A stretch of 64,000 nucleotides of DNA from Phycisphaerales bacterium (GCA_029260295.1 JAJDDN010000007.1:1-64000); one strand, 5' to 3'. Positions 39,284 to 48,726 are shown, counted from the first letter of the stretch. Notes: generated by a model from the sequence alone, not told the origin. A program made the numbers and translations.

Positions 39284-40629
39284 GTGATGCAAAGGCGGGG
39301 CAGATTGATGATCGGCAGTTGAGCAGGAAGTATAAAATCCTGCTTGCGATTATCATCGGGTTCTTTTGTGTCGTGACCTTCGAGAGCGCGAGGCGGTTTT
39401 TGGAGTTCCCGATGAGCGGGGATTTCAAGCATTTTTATTACGCGGCCTACGGGATCGTGCATGACCAGAATATTTACACCTCTGGGTACCCATTCACCGG
39501 GCAGCATTGGTACGCGTACATGCCTTTGTTTGCGATTGTGCTCTCGCCGCTGGTTTGGCTGGGGCTTGGCGGGGCGGGTGCTGCGTGGACGGTGATCAAT
39601 GCGGGGTTGATCGCAAGCTGTATCTTTATCGCGGTGCGAGAATCCATCACGAGGCTCGGAATGAAAGCGACGCCCAATATGCTCGTTGGCGTGTCGTTTC
39701 TTGTGGTGCTGATCTTTATGGACAAGCTCCGGGGCGAGCTTCGGCTTGGGCAGTCGGACGCGTTTGTGATGATCTGGATGATGCTGGGGTTGATGTGGAT
39801 CGGGAAGCGGCCGATCTTGGGGGGGATCATGCTGGGGGGATCGGTGAATGTGAAACTGCAGGGGCTTGTGTTTTTGCCGTACTTGATTGCTCGGGGGCGG
39901 GTGAAGAACTTGGTCGGGTTTGTGATCGGGACGGTGTTCTTTGCGATGGTTGGGTCGCTGATCTGGGGGGTCGAACAGAACATGCAGTACCTGAGCACAA
40001 TGCTGGGTTGGGTGGGCGATCTCATCGGATTTGAATCAACAACGGCGACGGTTGCCAAGTCTGAGCTCTACCCGCTGGAGTGGGAACGGAGCTTGGCGAT
40101 CCCCAGCGTGCTGGCGCGGGCGCAGCTGCACTGGGGTTTGAGTGAATCGTTTGTAAAGATCGGGACACTGGCGATGATCGGCGTGATGGTGGCGATGGGG
40201 TGGGGGTTGTATCTCAAACGGGGTGTTGGGCTGCTCAAAGGACGGAATGGGAAGAAAGATGACGGTTCGGCAAGAGGCCGCGGGCTCATCGGGATCGAAT
40301 GGTCCGGGCTCATCGTGGGGATGCTGATCTTCTCGCCTCAATCGACGGTCCGGCATTTCTTCCTTGCGATCATCGTTGTCGCGCTGGGGGCGGCGATCCT
40401 GCATGCGGAGATTTCTCGGAAGCGGAAGATGGGTGTGGCGATCGCTATGTTTGTATTCTGGGTATCGATTACTTTCCCGCCTGGGGGTGATGAGTTCGTC
40501 ACGGCGACTGCTGGCTGGCGTGCGGTTGGCGGGGCGATGTGGGCGCTTGTGGCGTTGTACATGTCGGTGGTGTGGGCGGGGCTTGGGATCGTCCGAGAAC
40601 TGCCTGAAACCGGGCCTGAATCCGGATGA
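39280..40629 (+). CDS. GT87/DUF2029 family membrane glycosyltransferase
   Basis: A 449-residue polytopic protein with about ten membrane helices. The first loop contains 'SGDFKHFYYAAYGIVHDQN', the D-x-x-x-x-Y region typical of GT87 enzymes, followed by 'HWYAYMPLFAIVLSPLVWLG'. GT87 proteins use polyprenyl-phosphate mannose to elongate lipid-linked glycans. The next gene is a GtrB-type GT2 that would charge polyprenyl-phosphate, so the two may form a pathway pair, although a gap of 85 nt and a separate promoter lie between them. The start overlaps the fahA stop. The sugar is not known. Confidence 0.85.
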   Translation: MSDAKAGQIDDRQLSRKYKILLAIIIGFFCVVTFESARRFLEFPMSGDFKHFYYAAYGIVHDQNIYTSGYPFTGQHWYAYMPLFAIVLSPLVWLGLGGAGAAWTVINAGLIASCIFIAVRESITRLGMKATPNMLVGVSFLVVLIFMDKLRGELRLGQSDAFVMIWMMLGLMWIGKRPILGGIMLGGSVNVKLQGLVFLPYLIARGRVKNLVGFVIGTVFFAMVGSLIWGVEQNMQYLSTMLGWVGDLIGFESTTATVAKSELYPLEWERSLAIPSVLARAQLHWGLSESFVKIGTLAMIGVMVAMGWGLYLKRGVGLLKGRNGKKDDGSARGRGLIGIEWSGLIVGMLIFSPQSTVRHFFLAIIVVALGAAILHAEISRKRKMGVAIAMFVFWVSITFPPGGDEFVTATAGWRAVGGAMWALVALYMSVVWAGLGIVRELPETGPESG

Positions 40630-40714
40630 TAGCTGGTGCTGAGCGGGTCTCTTTATGGGTGGCGGGGCCGTGATTGGCTATACTTAGAGCACACTCAGCC
40701 GGGGAATGCTCTTT

Positions 40715-41803
40715 ATGAAAACTGTCTCGATCATTGTGCCGTGTTATAACGAGGAGGAAGTCCTCCCGGAGTTCTACAAGCGCAGTGTTGATGCGGCGGC
40801 CGAGATTCATGGGTGGGACCACGAATGGATCTATGTCAATGACTGCTCCTCGGACCGGACAGGCAATCTGCTGGCGGCCTTGGCGGTCAACGATAACCGG
40901 GTCAAGGTGATCAACCTGGCTCGCAATCGCGGGCACCAGATCGCGGTGACGGCGGGGCTCGACTTCGCTCATGGCGATGCGGTCGTGATTATTGATGCGG
41001 ATCTGCAGGATCCGCCCGAGGTGATCGCGCGGATGCTGTCGCTGATTGATGAAGGCTTTGATATTGTCCATGCGCAGCGGACGCAGCGTCCGGGCGAGAC
41101 GATCTTTAAGCTCTGGACCGCGAAGATGTTTTATTCGATGCTCCGGAGGATCGGCGATGTGAAGGTTGTTGAGAACGCTGGGGACTTCCGGTGTGTTTCG
41201 AAGCCGGTCGCTGAGACAATGCGGGCATTCCGTGAGCCGCATAGATTTTTACGCGGGATGTTCTCGCACCTTGGGTACGAGCAGTGCATTTTGCAGTACG
41301 ACCGTGATATTCGGCATGCGGGGGAGAGCAAATACCCGTTTATCAAGATGGCCAAGCTGGCCGCCGATGCGGTGTTCAGTATGTCGTCTGCGCCGATCCG
41401 GTCGATCCTGTGGGCGGCGGGGATTACCTGGGGCTTTGGGCTGCTCTACCTGATGTATTCGGTCATCACTTACTTTACGGTCGGGATCAATGAGCCTGGC
41501 TGGACCTCGGCGGTGTTCTTGCTGACGGTGTATACGGGGGTGATCCTGATGTCGATCGCGGTCGTCGGGCAGTACATCGGGCGGATCTTTGAGCAGGGTC
41601 AGGACCGGCCTTTGTACTGGGTCTCCAAGACGCACAATATCGAATCCGGACACTTTGAGCAGCCGATCCCTGAGGTGAAGCTGGCACGCAAGACGCGGGT
41701 CGAGGATCAGGAGACGGTCACATCGAGCTCGATGGCCGAGCCCAAGGTGTTTGTCGCCAAGCGGCCCGCCGATGGCTGGGCTTCGGTTGCGAGCGATTCC
41801 TGA
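40715..41803 (+). CDS. GT2 polyprenyl-phosphate glycosyltransferase, GtrB-like
   Basis: A 362-residue membrane-bound GT2. The catalytic GT-A domain starts 'SIIVPCYNEEEVLPEFYKR' and has the D-x-D metal site in 'DAVVIIDADLQDPPEVIARM'. The acceptor region is 'RFLRGMFSHLGYEQC', and two membrane helices near the C-terminus ('WAAGITWGFGLLYLMYSVIT', 'SAVFLLTVYTGVILMSIAVV') match the GtrB fold. It should charge undecaprenyl-phosphate with a sugar from a nucleotide sugar. A TATACT hexamer stands at 40679-40684. The ATG at 40715 has GGGGA 9 nt upstream; an ATG at 40706 would lie on top of it. The polar tail of about 50 residues is unusual. Confidence 0.92.
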   Translation: MKTVSIIVPCYNEEEVLPEFYKRSVDAAAEIHGWDHEWIYVNDCSSDRTGNLLAALAVNDNRVKVINLARNRGHQIAVTAGLDFAHGDAVVIIDADLQDPPEVIARMLSLIDEGFDIVHAQRTQRPGETIFKLWTAKMFYSMLRRIGDVKVVENAGDFRCVSKPVAETMRAFREPHRFLRGMFSHLGYEQCILQYDRDIRHAGESKYPFIKMAKLAADAVFSMSSAPIRSILWAAGITWGFGLLYLMYSVITYFTVGINEPGWTSAVFLLTVYTGVILMSIAVVGQYIGRIFEQGQDRPLYWVSKTHNIESGHFEQPIPEVKLARKTRVEDQETVTSSSMAEPKVFVAKRPADGWASVASDS

Positions 41804-41877
41804 GCGTGCCTCTTTGTGAGCGGCCCTGACCTATGATCCTTTCGATCTAGAGCTACTCAACACAGAGGATACGGACG

Positions 41878-42738
41878 ATGGGCACTGACCAGCAGACACT
41901 CGATAATCCGGCCAATGACAAGACCGAAACCACCGAATCGGTCCACCAGAGCGAAGCCGCGTTCCACGATGAGTGGGCCGAATCTACTCCGGTTGAAGAG
42001 ATCAATGTGTTCGAGGCCTTCGAGGCCCCCACCGCTCCTGAGAACAAGTTCATGATCGAGAAAATGGGCGACTTGAAGGGCAAGAAGTTGCTGGACATTG
42101 GCGCGGGGCTGGGAGAATCGTCGGTGTACTTTGCGCTCAAGGGTGCACAGGTCACGACCAGCGATATTTCTCAAGGGATGGTTAACAAAGCGATCGAACT
42201 CGGGAAGCATCATGGCGTTGAACTCGAAGGACTCGTCGCGGCTGGCGAAACGATTGATGTCGAAGAAGGGACTTTCGATATTGTCTATATCGCCAACACG
42301 ATCCATCATGTGACCGACAAGCGGGCGATGTACGAGCAGGTTCTCCGGGCGCTCAAGCCTGGGGGCTGGGTGTTTACTTGGGACCCGATCGCGTACAACC
42401 CGGTGATCAATGTGTACCGGAAGATGGCGATGGATGTGCGAACCGAGGACGAGGAGCCTTTGACATTCAAGGATGTTGATATTCTGGGCGAGTACTTTGA
42501 CAATGTTCAGCACCGCGAGTTCTGGATCGCTTCGCTTGCGATCTTTTTGAAGTACTACCTGATTGATTCGGTGCAGCCCAACGACGACCGGTACTGGAAG
42601 CGGATCTTCAAGGAAGACCCGAAGAAGCTGTGGTGGTGGAAGCCGCTGGCGAAGATGGACACGGTTCTGGGACGCATCCCGCTGGTTCGGCGGATGGCGT
42701 GGAACATGGTGATGTACGGGCAGAAGCCGAGCAAGTAA
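41878..42738 (+). CDS. SAM-dependent methyltransferase
   Basis: A 286-residue class I methyltransferase. The SAM-binding motif I is 'KLLDIGAGLGESSVYFAL', followed by 'TTSDISQGMVNKAIELGKHH' (motif II region) and 'EGTFDIVYIANTIHHVTDKR' (motif III/IV). The long C-terminal part ('ALKPGGWVFTWDPIAYNPVI') is like lipid, quinone or sugar methyltransferases. GAGGA lies 8-9 nt before the ATG, and a TATGAT hexamer stands upstream. It lies downstream of the GT2 gene, so it could methylate a glycan or a lipid carrier; this is positional inference. Confidence 0.9.
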   Translation: MGTDQQTLDNPANDKTETTESVHQSEAAFHDEWAESTPVEEINVFEAFEAPTAPENKFMIEKMGDLKGKKLLDIGAGLGESSVYFALKGAQVTTSDISQGMVNKAIELGKHHGVELEGLVAAGETIDVEEGTFDIVYIANTIHHVTDKRAMYEQVLRALKPGGWVFTWDPIAYNPVINVYRKMAMDVRTEDEEPLTFKDVDILGEYFDNVQHREFWIASLAIFLKYYLIDSVQPNDDRYWKRIFKEDPKKLWWWKPLAKMDTVLGRIPLVRRMAWNMVMYGQKPSK

Positions 42739-42765
42739 TCACACCGACCTGATACAGACAAATAC

Positions 42766-43605
42766 TTACCCGTTTGGGCAGAAGGTGCATTGCTTGCCCG
42801 CGATGTATTCTGGTGCGCATCGGAGTTTGGTAGTTAAAGCGTGACCACAGCCGGGGCAGAACTTGGCGTCTTCGGATGGTGCGAGGTCGTGGTTGACGCC
42901 GACGCGTTCGTCGAAGACATAGCAGTCGCCCTTCCACATGGATTCTTCTGCGGGGATTTCTTCGATGTACTTGAGGATGCCGCCTTGGAGGTGGTAGACA
43001 TTCTCGAAGCCCTGGTCGAGCGCCCATGCGGTGGAGCGTTCGCAGCGGATGCCCCCGGTGCAGAACATGGCGACCTTCTTGTGGACCTTTGGGTCGTAGT
43101 TGTTCATGACGAACTCTGGGAAATCGCGGAAGCGTTTGATGTCGGGATCAACGGCGCCCTCGAAGGTCCCGGCGTAGAACTCGTAGTCGTTGCGGGTGTC
43201 GATCAGGACGACCTCTGGGTCTGAGATCAGCGCGTTCCAGTCTGTGGGTTTGACATACTCGCCAACATGCTTGTTTGGATCGGCGTCAACACCGATGCTG
43301 ATGAGCGAGGGTTTGACCTTGACCTTGGCGCGGTTGAAGACATGGGCGGGGGCGAAGCTGGATTTGTAGGGGAGGTCTTCGAGGCCCTCGTGGGCTTGCA
43401 TGATCTCTTTAATTTCGGCGATAGATTCTGGGAGTCCGCAGATGGTGCCGTTGATGCCTTCATCTGCGAGTAGGATGGTGCCGAGGATATCGCGGTCGAG
43501 CATCTGTTGTTTGAGCTCTGGGGCGAAGGTGTCGCAATCGTCGATGTGGACAAACTTGTAGAAGGCGATGATTTCGTAGGTATCTGTATAAATTTCGGTT
43601 TGCAT
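42766..43605 (-). CDS. trhO: tRNA uridine 5-oxyacetic acid hydroxylase TrhO (rhodanese-type)
   Basis: A 279-residue UPF0176/TrhO protein that hydroxylates U34 of several tRNAs to ho5U. The N-terminal ferredoxin-like domain includes 'LLADEGINGTICGLPESIAE', and the rhodanese domain has the loop 'VAMFCTGGIRCERSTAWALD'. Three Cys pairs near the C-terminus ('AKFCPGCGHALTTKLRC') then CTFCPNG suggest zinc binding. The ATG at 43605 is used, with AGGG about 7 nt upstream; the open frame continues to 44301 only because it reads through the tRNA gene and beyond. It converges on the methyltransferase gene. Confidence 0.93.
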   Translation of the reverse strand: MQTEIYTDTYEIIAFYKFVHIDDCDTFAPELKQQMLDRDILGTILLADEGINGTICGLPESIAEIKEIMQAHEGLEDLPYKSSFAPAHVFNRAKVKVKPSLISIGVDADPNKHVGEYVKPTDWNALISDPEVVLIDTRNDYEFYAGTFEGAVDPDIKRFRDFPEFVMNNYDPKVHKKVAMFCTGGIRCERSTAWALDQGFENVYHLQGGILKYIEEIPAEESMWKGDCYVFDERVGVNHDLAPSEDAKFCPGCGHALTTKLRCAPEYIAGKQCTFCPNG

Positions 43606-43730
43606 TTTGACCCTGCGGGGTTTGTTCGTTTCTACGCAATCTTCCGGAGAAGACTTTGGCAGCCGGGGACAAACCGGCGTGCGAGGATGGATCGCATCCT
43701 GCGGAACGAATCTCGGACGAATCCGGGAAG

Positions 43731-43803
43731 TGGAGGGCAGGGGACTTGAACCCCTAACTTCCAGCTTGCAAAGCTGGCACTCTACCAATTGAGTTAGCCC
43801 CCC
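43731..43803 (-). tRNA. tRNA-Ala (anticodon TGC)
   Basis: The minus strand folds as a 73-nt tRNA. The acceptor stem is GGGGGGC with GCCCTCC (one G-T), the D-arm is around TAGAGTGCC, the anticodon loop TTTGCAA sits on CCAGC/GCTGG, and the T-loop is GTTCAAG. The discriminator base is A, and CCA is not encoded. Confidence 0.95.
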
Positions 43804-43936
43804 AGGGCTAATGATCTGACCGATACTGGATCGGCTTGATCGGGTCATGAGTGTAGCCTCTATCAGATGAATCGACGACATGACGGCCTCAGAATATTGC
43901 GTGGGATTGAGGTATGATGGGGCACAGGAGATATTC

Positions 43937-44914
43937 ATGATGGAAAATGCCCAATCCGCCCCGTTTTTGATTCGTTCTGCCCTGCTAGCCGCATTGGTCG
44001 GTGGATCTGGGCTCGCTTTTGCTCTGGACATTGAAGACAGTGGTGGTCCAGAAAAGCTTATTACGCCCGATGATTCGGAATGGACAGTGACTCTGGATCT
44101 GGGGGCGTCGTTTATAAGCGAGGCGGACTTTGATACCACGGCGGGGACGATCGAATCGACCTCGTTTGGGGCCGAACTCGGTATTCTGATCCCGGTCGGT
44201 GATCGGGCTCGTTTGCTGCTGAGCTTTGGGGCTGATGTGACTGAATATGACATCACGCCCGCGGTCGGGGCGGTGGGCACCACGGCGGGGACCGTGGGCA
44301 CGCAGTTTGATACCGTGACCGAATATGGATTCGACGGGCTCTACACCCGCGCGATCGATGGGGACACCTCGTTCTTTGTTGGCGGCGGGATCGGGGTCGC
44401 GGCCGAGGGCGGGGCGAGCGATGCAATTGTTTGGAACGGGGTCGGCGGGTTCTCGTTCAAGGTGACCCCGAAGCTTCGGCTTGGGATGGGGGTCGGGGTG
44501 TTCTCGCAGATTGAGGACGATGTGCGGATTGTGCCGCTGCCTCAGGTGCACTACACGATTGATGATCGGTGGTCGATCCAGAGCAAGGGGGTCGGGGGGA
44601 AGATTGAGTACAAGTGGAGCGACGAGCTGTCGATGGGGGTGCTTGGGCAGTTCGACGGGCGGAGCTTCCGGATTGATGGCGATAACACGCTTGTGCCTGA
44701 CGGTGCGGTGACGATGACGGGGTTCCCGATTTCGTACTACCTGGATTACTCGGGCGGGGAAGTTGGGGGGACTTCGAATATCTCGATCTTTGCGCAGGTG
44801 GGTGTGGTGGTCGCGGGGTCGATGGAGATCCTGGACTCGACTGGAACCACCGTGGTCGATGAGGACATCGATCCGGGTGTGTTTGCTGGGGTTGGTCTCA
44901 AGATCGAGTTCTGA
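43937..44914 (+). CDS. Outer-membrane beta-barrel protein
   Basis: A 325-residue protein with a signal peptide ending near GSGLAFA. After a short linker, alternating beta strands run to the end ('WTVTLDLGASFISEADFDT', 'RLLLSFGADVTEYDI', 'TSFFVGGGIGVAAEG', 'ISIFAQVGVVVAGSMEIL'), and the last residue is Phe, the usual barrel-insertion signal. It may belong with the DUF6268-like barrels. The start at 43937 is supported by AGGAG 8 nt upstream; a longer open frame to 43880 lacks a site. It lies between the tRNA gene and a convergent cyclophilin. The substrate is unknown. Confidence 0.8.
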   Translation: MMENAQSAPFLIRSALLAALVGGSGLAFALDIEDSGGPEKLITPDDSEWTVTLDLGASFISEADFDTTAGTIESTSFGAELGILIPVGDRARLLLSFGADVTEYDITPAVGAVGTTAGTVGTQFDTVTEYGFDGLYTRAIDGDTSFFVGGGIGVAAEGGASDAIVWNGVGGFSFKVTPKLRLGMGVGVFSQIEDDVRIVPLPQVHYTIDDRWSIQSKGVGGKIEYKWSDELSMGVLGQFDGRSFRIDGDNTLVPDGAVTMTGFPISYYLDYSGGEVGGTSNISIFAQVGVVVAGSMEILDSTGTTVVDEDIDPGVFAGVGLKIEF

Positions 44915-44919
44915 TCTGA

Positions 44920-46005
44920 TTATCTATCTGGTTCGCCGGGCGTTGTTTGAACCGGGACTTGTTGCTCGATGGTTGAGAGCGCGGGGAGGCGTTCTTGGAT
45001 CGGCGGCGCGTCGCGGGTTGTGCAGCTCTGCAGCATCGGCGGGTCGAGCGGGCGGTCTTCGTTCCCGACGGGGACTGCTGCGATTTCTTGGATGATGCTC
45101 GCCCCCCCTACCGCTTCAGCGAAGGCGGTGTAGCGGCCGTCGAGGAAGCTGGTGCCTTCTTTGGAGAGGGCTACGAAGACCTGGGAGCCGTTGGTATCGG
45201 GGTCACTATCTCGGGCCATGGAGAGGACACCGAAATCGTGGGGGAGTGATGAGTCTTCGAGGTCGATCATGTATCCGGGTCCGCCCGAGCCGCTGCCTGA
45301 GAGATCGCCGACCTGGATGACAAAGGGTGTGCCATCGGCGCGGGCGGCGACGATGCGGTGGAAGATGATGTTGGTGTAGAACCCGCCCTCGGTAAGGTGG
45401 AGGAAGTTGAAGGCGGTGTTGGGGGCGGCGTCTGGGCGCATGCGGTAGATGATGTCGCCCATGCTTGTTTTCATGACGACTTCTTGGTCGACATAGATGC
45501 GGAATCCTGAGAACTCGATCTCGCGGAAGTCGGTTTCGATTTTGCCGAGGGCTTTGAGTGAGATGAGGCGGTCGTCTTCGAAGATGACCTGGCCTCTTGG
45601 ATCTTCGGAAATATCCATCGTGGCGGCGTCGACGATGACGGCACGGTTGGGAGTTACAAGTGGCTGGAGGACAAGGGGGGCGCCGGTGGGGATGCCGTCG
45701 AGTTCGAGTTGGGCGTAACTGACGGTGTGGGGCTTAGATTCCCAGAGGTGCGGGAGGAGGCTTGTGAGGTCCACGCGTCCTGCCGCTGCGGGGGCCTCAT
45801 GGGTCCATTCTTTGGTCGCGGGATCGTAGAGGCGGATGGTGATCTCGCCGGCAAATCCATCGGGGACCTGTATTTTGATGGGGACGCGCTGGCCCACGCC
45901 GTAGTAGAGGCGTTCTGGGGCGAGCTGGGCTTGAGAAGACTGAACGGCAGCGAGAAGTGCGGCCAGGACTACGAATATTCTGAGGGATTGGGCTGTAGTG
46001 TGCAT
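44920..46005 (-). CDS. Peptidylprolyl isomerase, cyclophilin type, exported
   Basis: A 361-residue protein with a signal peptide of about 26 residues. It has an N-terminal beta domain of unknown type (about 30-175) and a cyclophilin domain (about 185-330). Cyclophilin features are 'AAPNTAFNFLHLTEGGFYTN', 'IIFHRIV' with the catalytic Arg, 'GGPGYMIDLED' and 'NGSQVFVALSKE'. It should catalyse proline isomerisation of exported proteins. The ATG at 46005 is chosen because a TATTGT hexamer lies 6 nt upstream. The tail is Pro- and Gln-rich. It is convergent with the barrel gene, whose stop lies 5 nt from its own. Confidence 0.9.
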   Translation of the reverse strand: MHTTAQSLRIFVVLAALLAAVQSSQAQLAPERLYYGVGQRVPIKIQVPDGFAGEITIRLYDPATKEWTHEAPAAAGRVDLTSLLPHLWESKPHTVSYAQLELDGIPTGAPLVLQPLVTPNRAVIVDAATMDISEDPRGQVIFEDDRLISLKALGKIETDFREIEFSGFRIYVDQEVVMKTSMGDIIYRMRPDAAPNTAFNFLHLTEGGFYTNIIFHRIVAARADGTPFVIQVGDLSGSGSGGPGYMIDLEDSSLPHDFGVLSMARDSDPDTNGSQVFVALSKEGTSFLDGRYTAFAEAVGGASIIQEIAAVPVGNEDRPLDPPMLQSCTTRDAPPIQERLPALSTIEQQVPVQTTPGEPDR

Positions 46006-46011
46006 GTGTAC

Positions 46012-46017
46012 ACAATA
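46012..46017 (-). promoter_or_regulatory. -10 element of the leaderless cyclophilin gene
   Basis: On the minus strand TATTGT lies 6 nt before the ATG at 46005; TATATT overlaps it at 8 nt. No ribosome binding site is seen between. Confidence 0.5.
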
Positions 46018-46101
46018 TACGCACAAGAACATCCTTGCAGATGCATCACGAATCTGTAGATTTGGGGGGGAGGGGGTATTCTTGCGATCAGAATCTGCAG
46101 A

Positions 46102-46881
46102 TTATGGAGTGACAGTCGAGCCGCCGTCGAAGAGTTGCCATGCTGTGTTGGTATCGTCAACGATTGAATCATCGGTGCGTGACATGACGGATTGCATGAT
46201 CTGGCTGTCGATATCGTCGTACCAGTTCACCGAAAGGCCCGCGGCCAGGACATTGAGCCCGTTTTCGTGATTGATGTCTTCAATCGTGCGAAGCGAGTCG
46301 GTGACAAGGGCGGCGGTGGAGTTCATGGTGTAGAGATGGCGTTGGCCGTCTGGGCCGATGCCTCTGTATTGGTAGTTGGCGATGATCTCGGTTGAAGAAT
46401 CAAAGTTCCATTGGTCTTCGTAGACTTCGAGGCCGTTGTCCCCGGTGTGGCTTGGGCAGTAGTAGACGCCGGCGGCGCTGATGTAGCCCTTGTAAAAGAG
46501 CAAGCCGAGCCCGTCCCACTGACCCCAGACGCGGTCTTCGTATTCTGCTGGGCTGGTGCGGATGGTGTCCATCAGGTGCGGGAACATTGCACGAGCTGTT
46601 CTGCCTCCATCGTCGTCGAGGAAGACACTCGATGGGAGCATGTCCTTGTTGTCTTCAGCATAGAGGTTCATGCCTAGACCGATCTGTCGCATGCCTGATG
46701 AGCAGATGACTTTGCGGGCTGATTCACGGACCATTGAGATGCTCGGGAGCATGAGCCCGATAAGCAATGAGATGACTGCGATTGAAACGAGCACATCAAT
46801 CAGAGTGAACGCGCCGGAACGCGATCTTCCGTTGGAGCTGCCTTTGAATTGCGTCTGAATCTGTACCACGAGATAGACCAC
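46102..46881 (-). CDS. Prepilin-type pseudopilin-like protein
   Basis: A 259-residue protein with a type IV pilin/pseudopilin N-terminus: a basic leader, 'SGAFTLIDVLVSIAVISLLI' and then a helix. The position after Phe-Thr-Leu-Ile that normally holds Glu5 is Asp, a conservative change. The rest is a soluble domain with 'CPSHTGDNGLEVYEDQWNF', unlike the major pilins. It resembles the type II secretion-like or DUF1559-type proteins of planctomycetes, which are numerous and mostly uncharacterised. The start is uncertain: GTG at 46881 or GTG at 46869. Function is unknown. Confidence 0.8.
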   Translation of the reverse strand: MVYLVVQIQTQFKGSSNGRSRSGAFTLIDVLVSIAVISLLIGLMLPSISMVRESARKVICSSGMRQIGLGMNLYAEDNKDMLPSSVFLDDDGGRTARAMFPHLMDTIRTSPAEYEDRVWGQWDGLGLLFYKGYISAAGVYYCPSHTGDNGLEVYEDQWNFDSSTEIIANYQYRGIGPDGQRHLYTMNSTAALVTDSLRTIEDINHENGLNVLAAGLSVNWYDDIDSQIMQSVMSRTDDSIVDDTNTAWQLFDGGSTVTP

Positions 46882-47200
46882 TTTCTATTTTTCAGTATCG
46901 GTCGAGCACCCATCTTTTGAGTAAACGAACCATTCTGAAACCAGACCGATTTCACAGGCCTGTACCATCCCTAACGCGTCTCCAATATAGTGGGTTCGTG
47001 AAATTTATGCAAGCCCTATTTTGGGTGTAATTTGACAAGAATGGCGTTATACCACACATATACCGAACCCGTCTAGCGATATTATGCAGAAAATTACTCG
47101 TATTAAGGACTTGCAAGCATCCGTAGTGATGTGATAGCGTATGGACTGGTGTCCTGTGGTCGTTACGCAGGCACCGGGCACGCTCGTGGATCCCGGATAT
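46882..47200 (+). promoter_or_regulatory. Intergenic region upstream of the ECF sigma gene
   Basis: A 319-base gap without a convincing gene. TTGACA stands at 47032-47037, and a weak -10 may lie about 17 bases downstream around 47055. The region is more AT-rich than the coding parts. It separates the divergent pseudopilin and sigma genes and probably holds the promoters of both. Confidence 0.4.
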
Positions 47201-47884
47201 ATGAATAAAAGAGAATCGGAACAACCCGGAAATACTCAGCCTTCGAATCCCACTCAGGGAGGGGCTGATCAAGACTCACCGCCAATGCGGGCGAGTGATT
47301 TTACGGGCCAAGGCAGGATTGATTTCGAGTTGATGCAGCGAGTAGCAGCCAATCAAGAAGCCGGTGTCGGCGAACTCTACGACCGTTTTGGGTCGCTGGT
47401 GTATCGCATGGCGATCCAATCGCTCCCAACGCGGGACGAGGCTGAGGACGCGGTTCAGGAAATCTTTGTCCGCTTGTGGAAGACCGCTGACCGGTACGAC
47501 CCACGCAAGGCGGCACTGGTGACCTGGGTGATGCTGCTGACACGGCGTCATCTTGTGGATAAGTTGAGACGAAAGCGGGCGAGAATCAAAACCTCGCTCT
47601 TTGATGACGGGAGCACGGGAGCGACGGGGAACGGGCGCAATACGCCTGCGACCAAAGACATCTCAGCCCGTATGGAAAAGGACGAGAACTTCAGGGCGTT
47701 GATGATTCGTGTCGATACGCTGCCTGAACTCCAACGCACAGTTGTTATTCGTGCGTACCTGGGCGGCCAGACGCTCAGGCAGATTAGTGAAGAACTCGGT
47801 ACCCCATTGGGTACGATTAAGTCCGCCTTGAGCCGAGCACTCGTTCGTCTCCGGGAACGCACAGAAGAAGAAGTACCATCATGA
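47201..47884 (+). CDS. ECF-type RNA polymerase sigma factor
   Basis: A 227-residue ECF sigma factor. Region 2 ('ELYDRFGSLVYRMAIQSLPT', 'DEAEDAVQEIFVRLWKTADR') binds the polymerase and the -10 element. Region 4 ('LPELQRTVVIRAYLGGQTLR', 'QISEELGTPLGTIKSALSRA') has the HTH for the -35 element. The product resembles the SigK type that is controlled by a membrane anti-sigma factor. The start ATG at 47201 is used; an upstream ATG at 47141 is possible. The stop overlaps the start of the anti-sigma gene by 4 nt, so the two are made together. Confidence 0.95.
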   Translation: MNKRESEQPGNTQPSNPTQGGADQDSPPMRASDFTGQGRIDFELMQRVAANQEAGVGELYDRFGSLVYRMAIQSLPTRDEAEDAVQEIFVRLWKTADRYDPRKAALVTWVMLLTRRHLVDKLRRKRARIKTSLFDDGSTGATGNGRNTPATKDISARMEKDENFRALMIRVDTLPELQRTVVIRAYLGGQTLRQISEELGTPLGTIKSALSRALVRLRERTEEEVPS

Positions 47885-48726
47885 ATACGCAAGAACTTAT
47901 TGAAAGCACAATGCTCCACACACTCGGCTTGCTCGATGATCATGAGATCGAGGCGTATGAAGCGGCCTTTGATGCTGCTCCGGGATCGGTGCAGTTGTTG
48001 GTTCGTGAAGAAGCCCTCCGCATGGGTGACTTTGGTGATCTGATGCCAAACAACGAACCGGATCCGGCACTGCGTGAACTCGTGGTTTCTGCGGTCCGTG
48101 CTGCGATGCGTGAGCAGGACAACGAGTTGCGGCTTGCTGCTGGCCCGGTTCCAGCCCCAGCGGTTGTTGGTCGGATTGACCCTCAATCAGCCCGGCGCGC
48201 TCAGCCCAAGATTTCGACAACTCCTCGCGTGCATCGCCTGTGGCGTGCTTCGACAATCGGTTTTGCGGCCGCGACCATCGCTCTGAGCGTGGTGTGGACC
48301 AACAATAACCAGACCTACAACCAGGTATCGCCCGACGCGTTCCTCGGGAAGATCTATGACACCATCGGCGCTGAGTTCCTTGAATCCACCCTGTTTGATT
48401 CGACAACCGAGCGTGTATCGATGGTTTCATCCAGCGGCTCATCCAACTCGATGGCTGCTATTTGGCATAACCCGGACTGGGATTCAGCCCGCTTGTTCGT
48501 CAAGAACATGCAAGCAAGCGAAGAGAACCCGTACCGCCTGGTCGTGCTTGATGAGAATGGCGAGATCGTCCGCGAGGTCGCAACCTTCGCTTCGGCGGGT
48601 GAGCTTGAAAACTTTGATGTTGTCGTCAACCTCAAGAGCGAACGCCGGCTTGCGATTTATCAGGGGATCAACGATGCGATCGAGAGCAACGAGCCGTTGA
48701 TGTCAACGCTTGATTCCGATCTCTAA
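47881..48726 (+). CDS. Membrane anti-sigma factor
   Basis: A 281-residue protein with a cytosolic N-terminal helical domain resembling RskA/anti-sigma K ('MLHTLGLLDDHEIEAYEAAF'), a linker, one membrane helix ('ASTIGFAAATIALSVVWT', about 120-140), and an outer domain. The start overlaps the ECF sigma gene by 4 nt. It should hold that sigma factor at the membrane until a signal, perhaps a proteolysis cascade, releases it. No zinc-binding His-x3-Cys-x2-Cys motif is evident in the N-terminal part. Confidence 0.88.
   Translation: MNTQELIESTMLHTLGLLDDHEIEAYEAAFDAAPGSVQLLVREEALRMGDFGDLMPNNEPDPALRELVVSAVRAAMREQDNELRLAAGPVPAPAVVGRIDPQSARRAQPKISTTPRVHRLWRASTIGFAAATIALSVVWTNNNQTYNQVSPDAFLGKIYDTIGAEFLESTLFDSTTERVSMVSSSGSSNSMAAIWHNPDWDSARLFVKNMQASEENPYRLVVLDENGEIVREVATFASAGELENFDVVVNLKSERRLAIYQGINDAIESNEPLMSTLDSDL

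Noticed and set aside
42766-44301. 511-codon frame including TrhO
   Set aside because: Only the last 279 residues are TrhO; the part before is tRNA-Ala sequence read as TQLVECQLCKLEVRGSS and antisense DNA.
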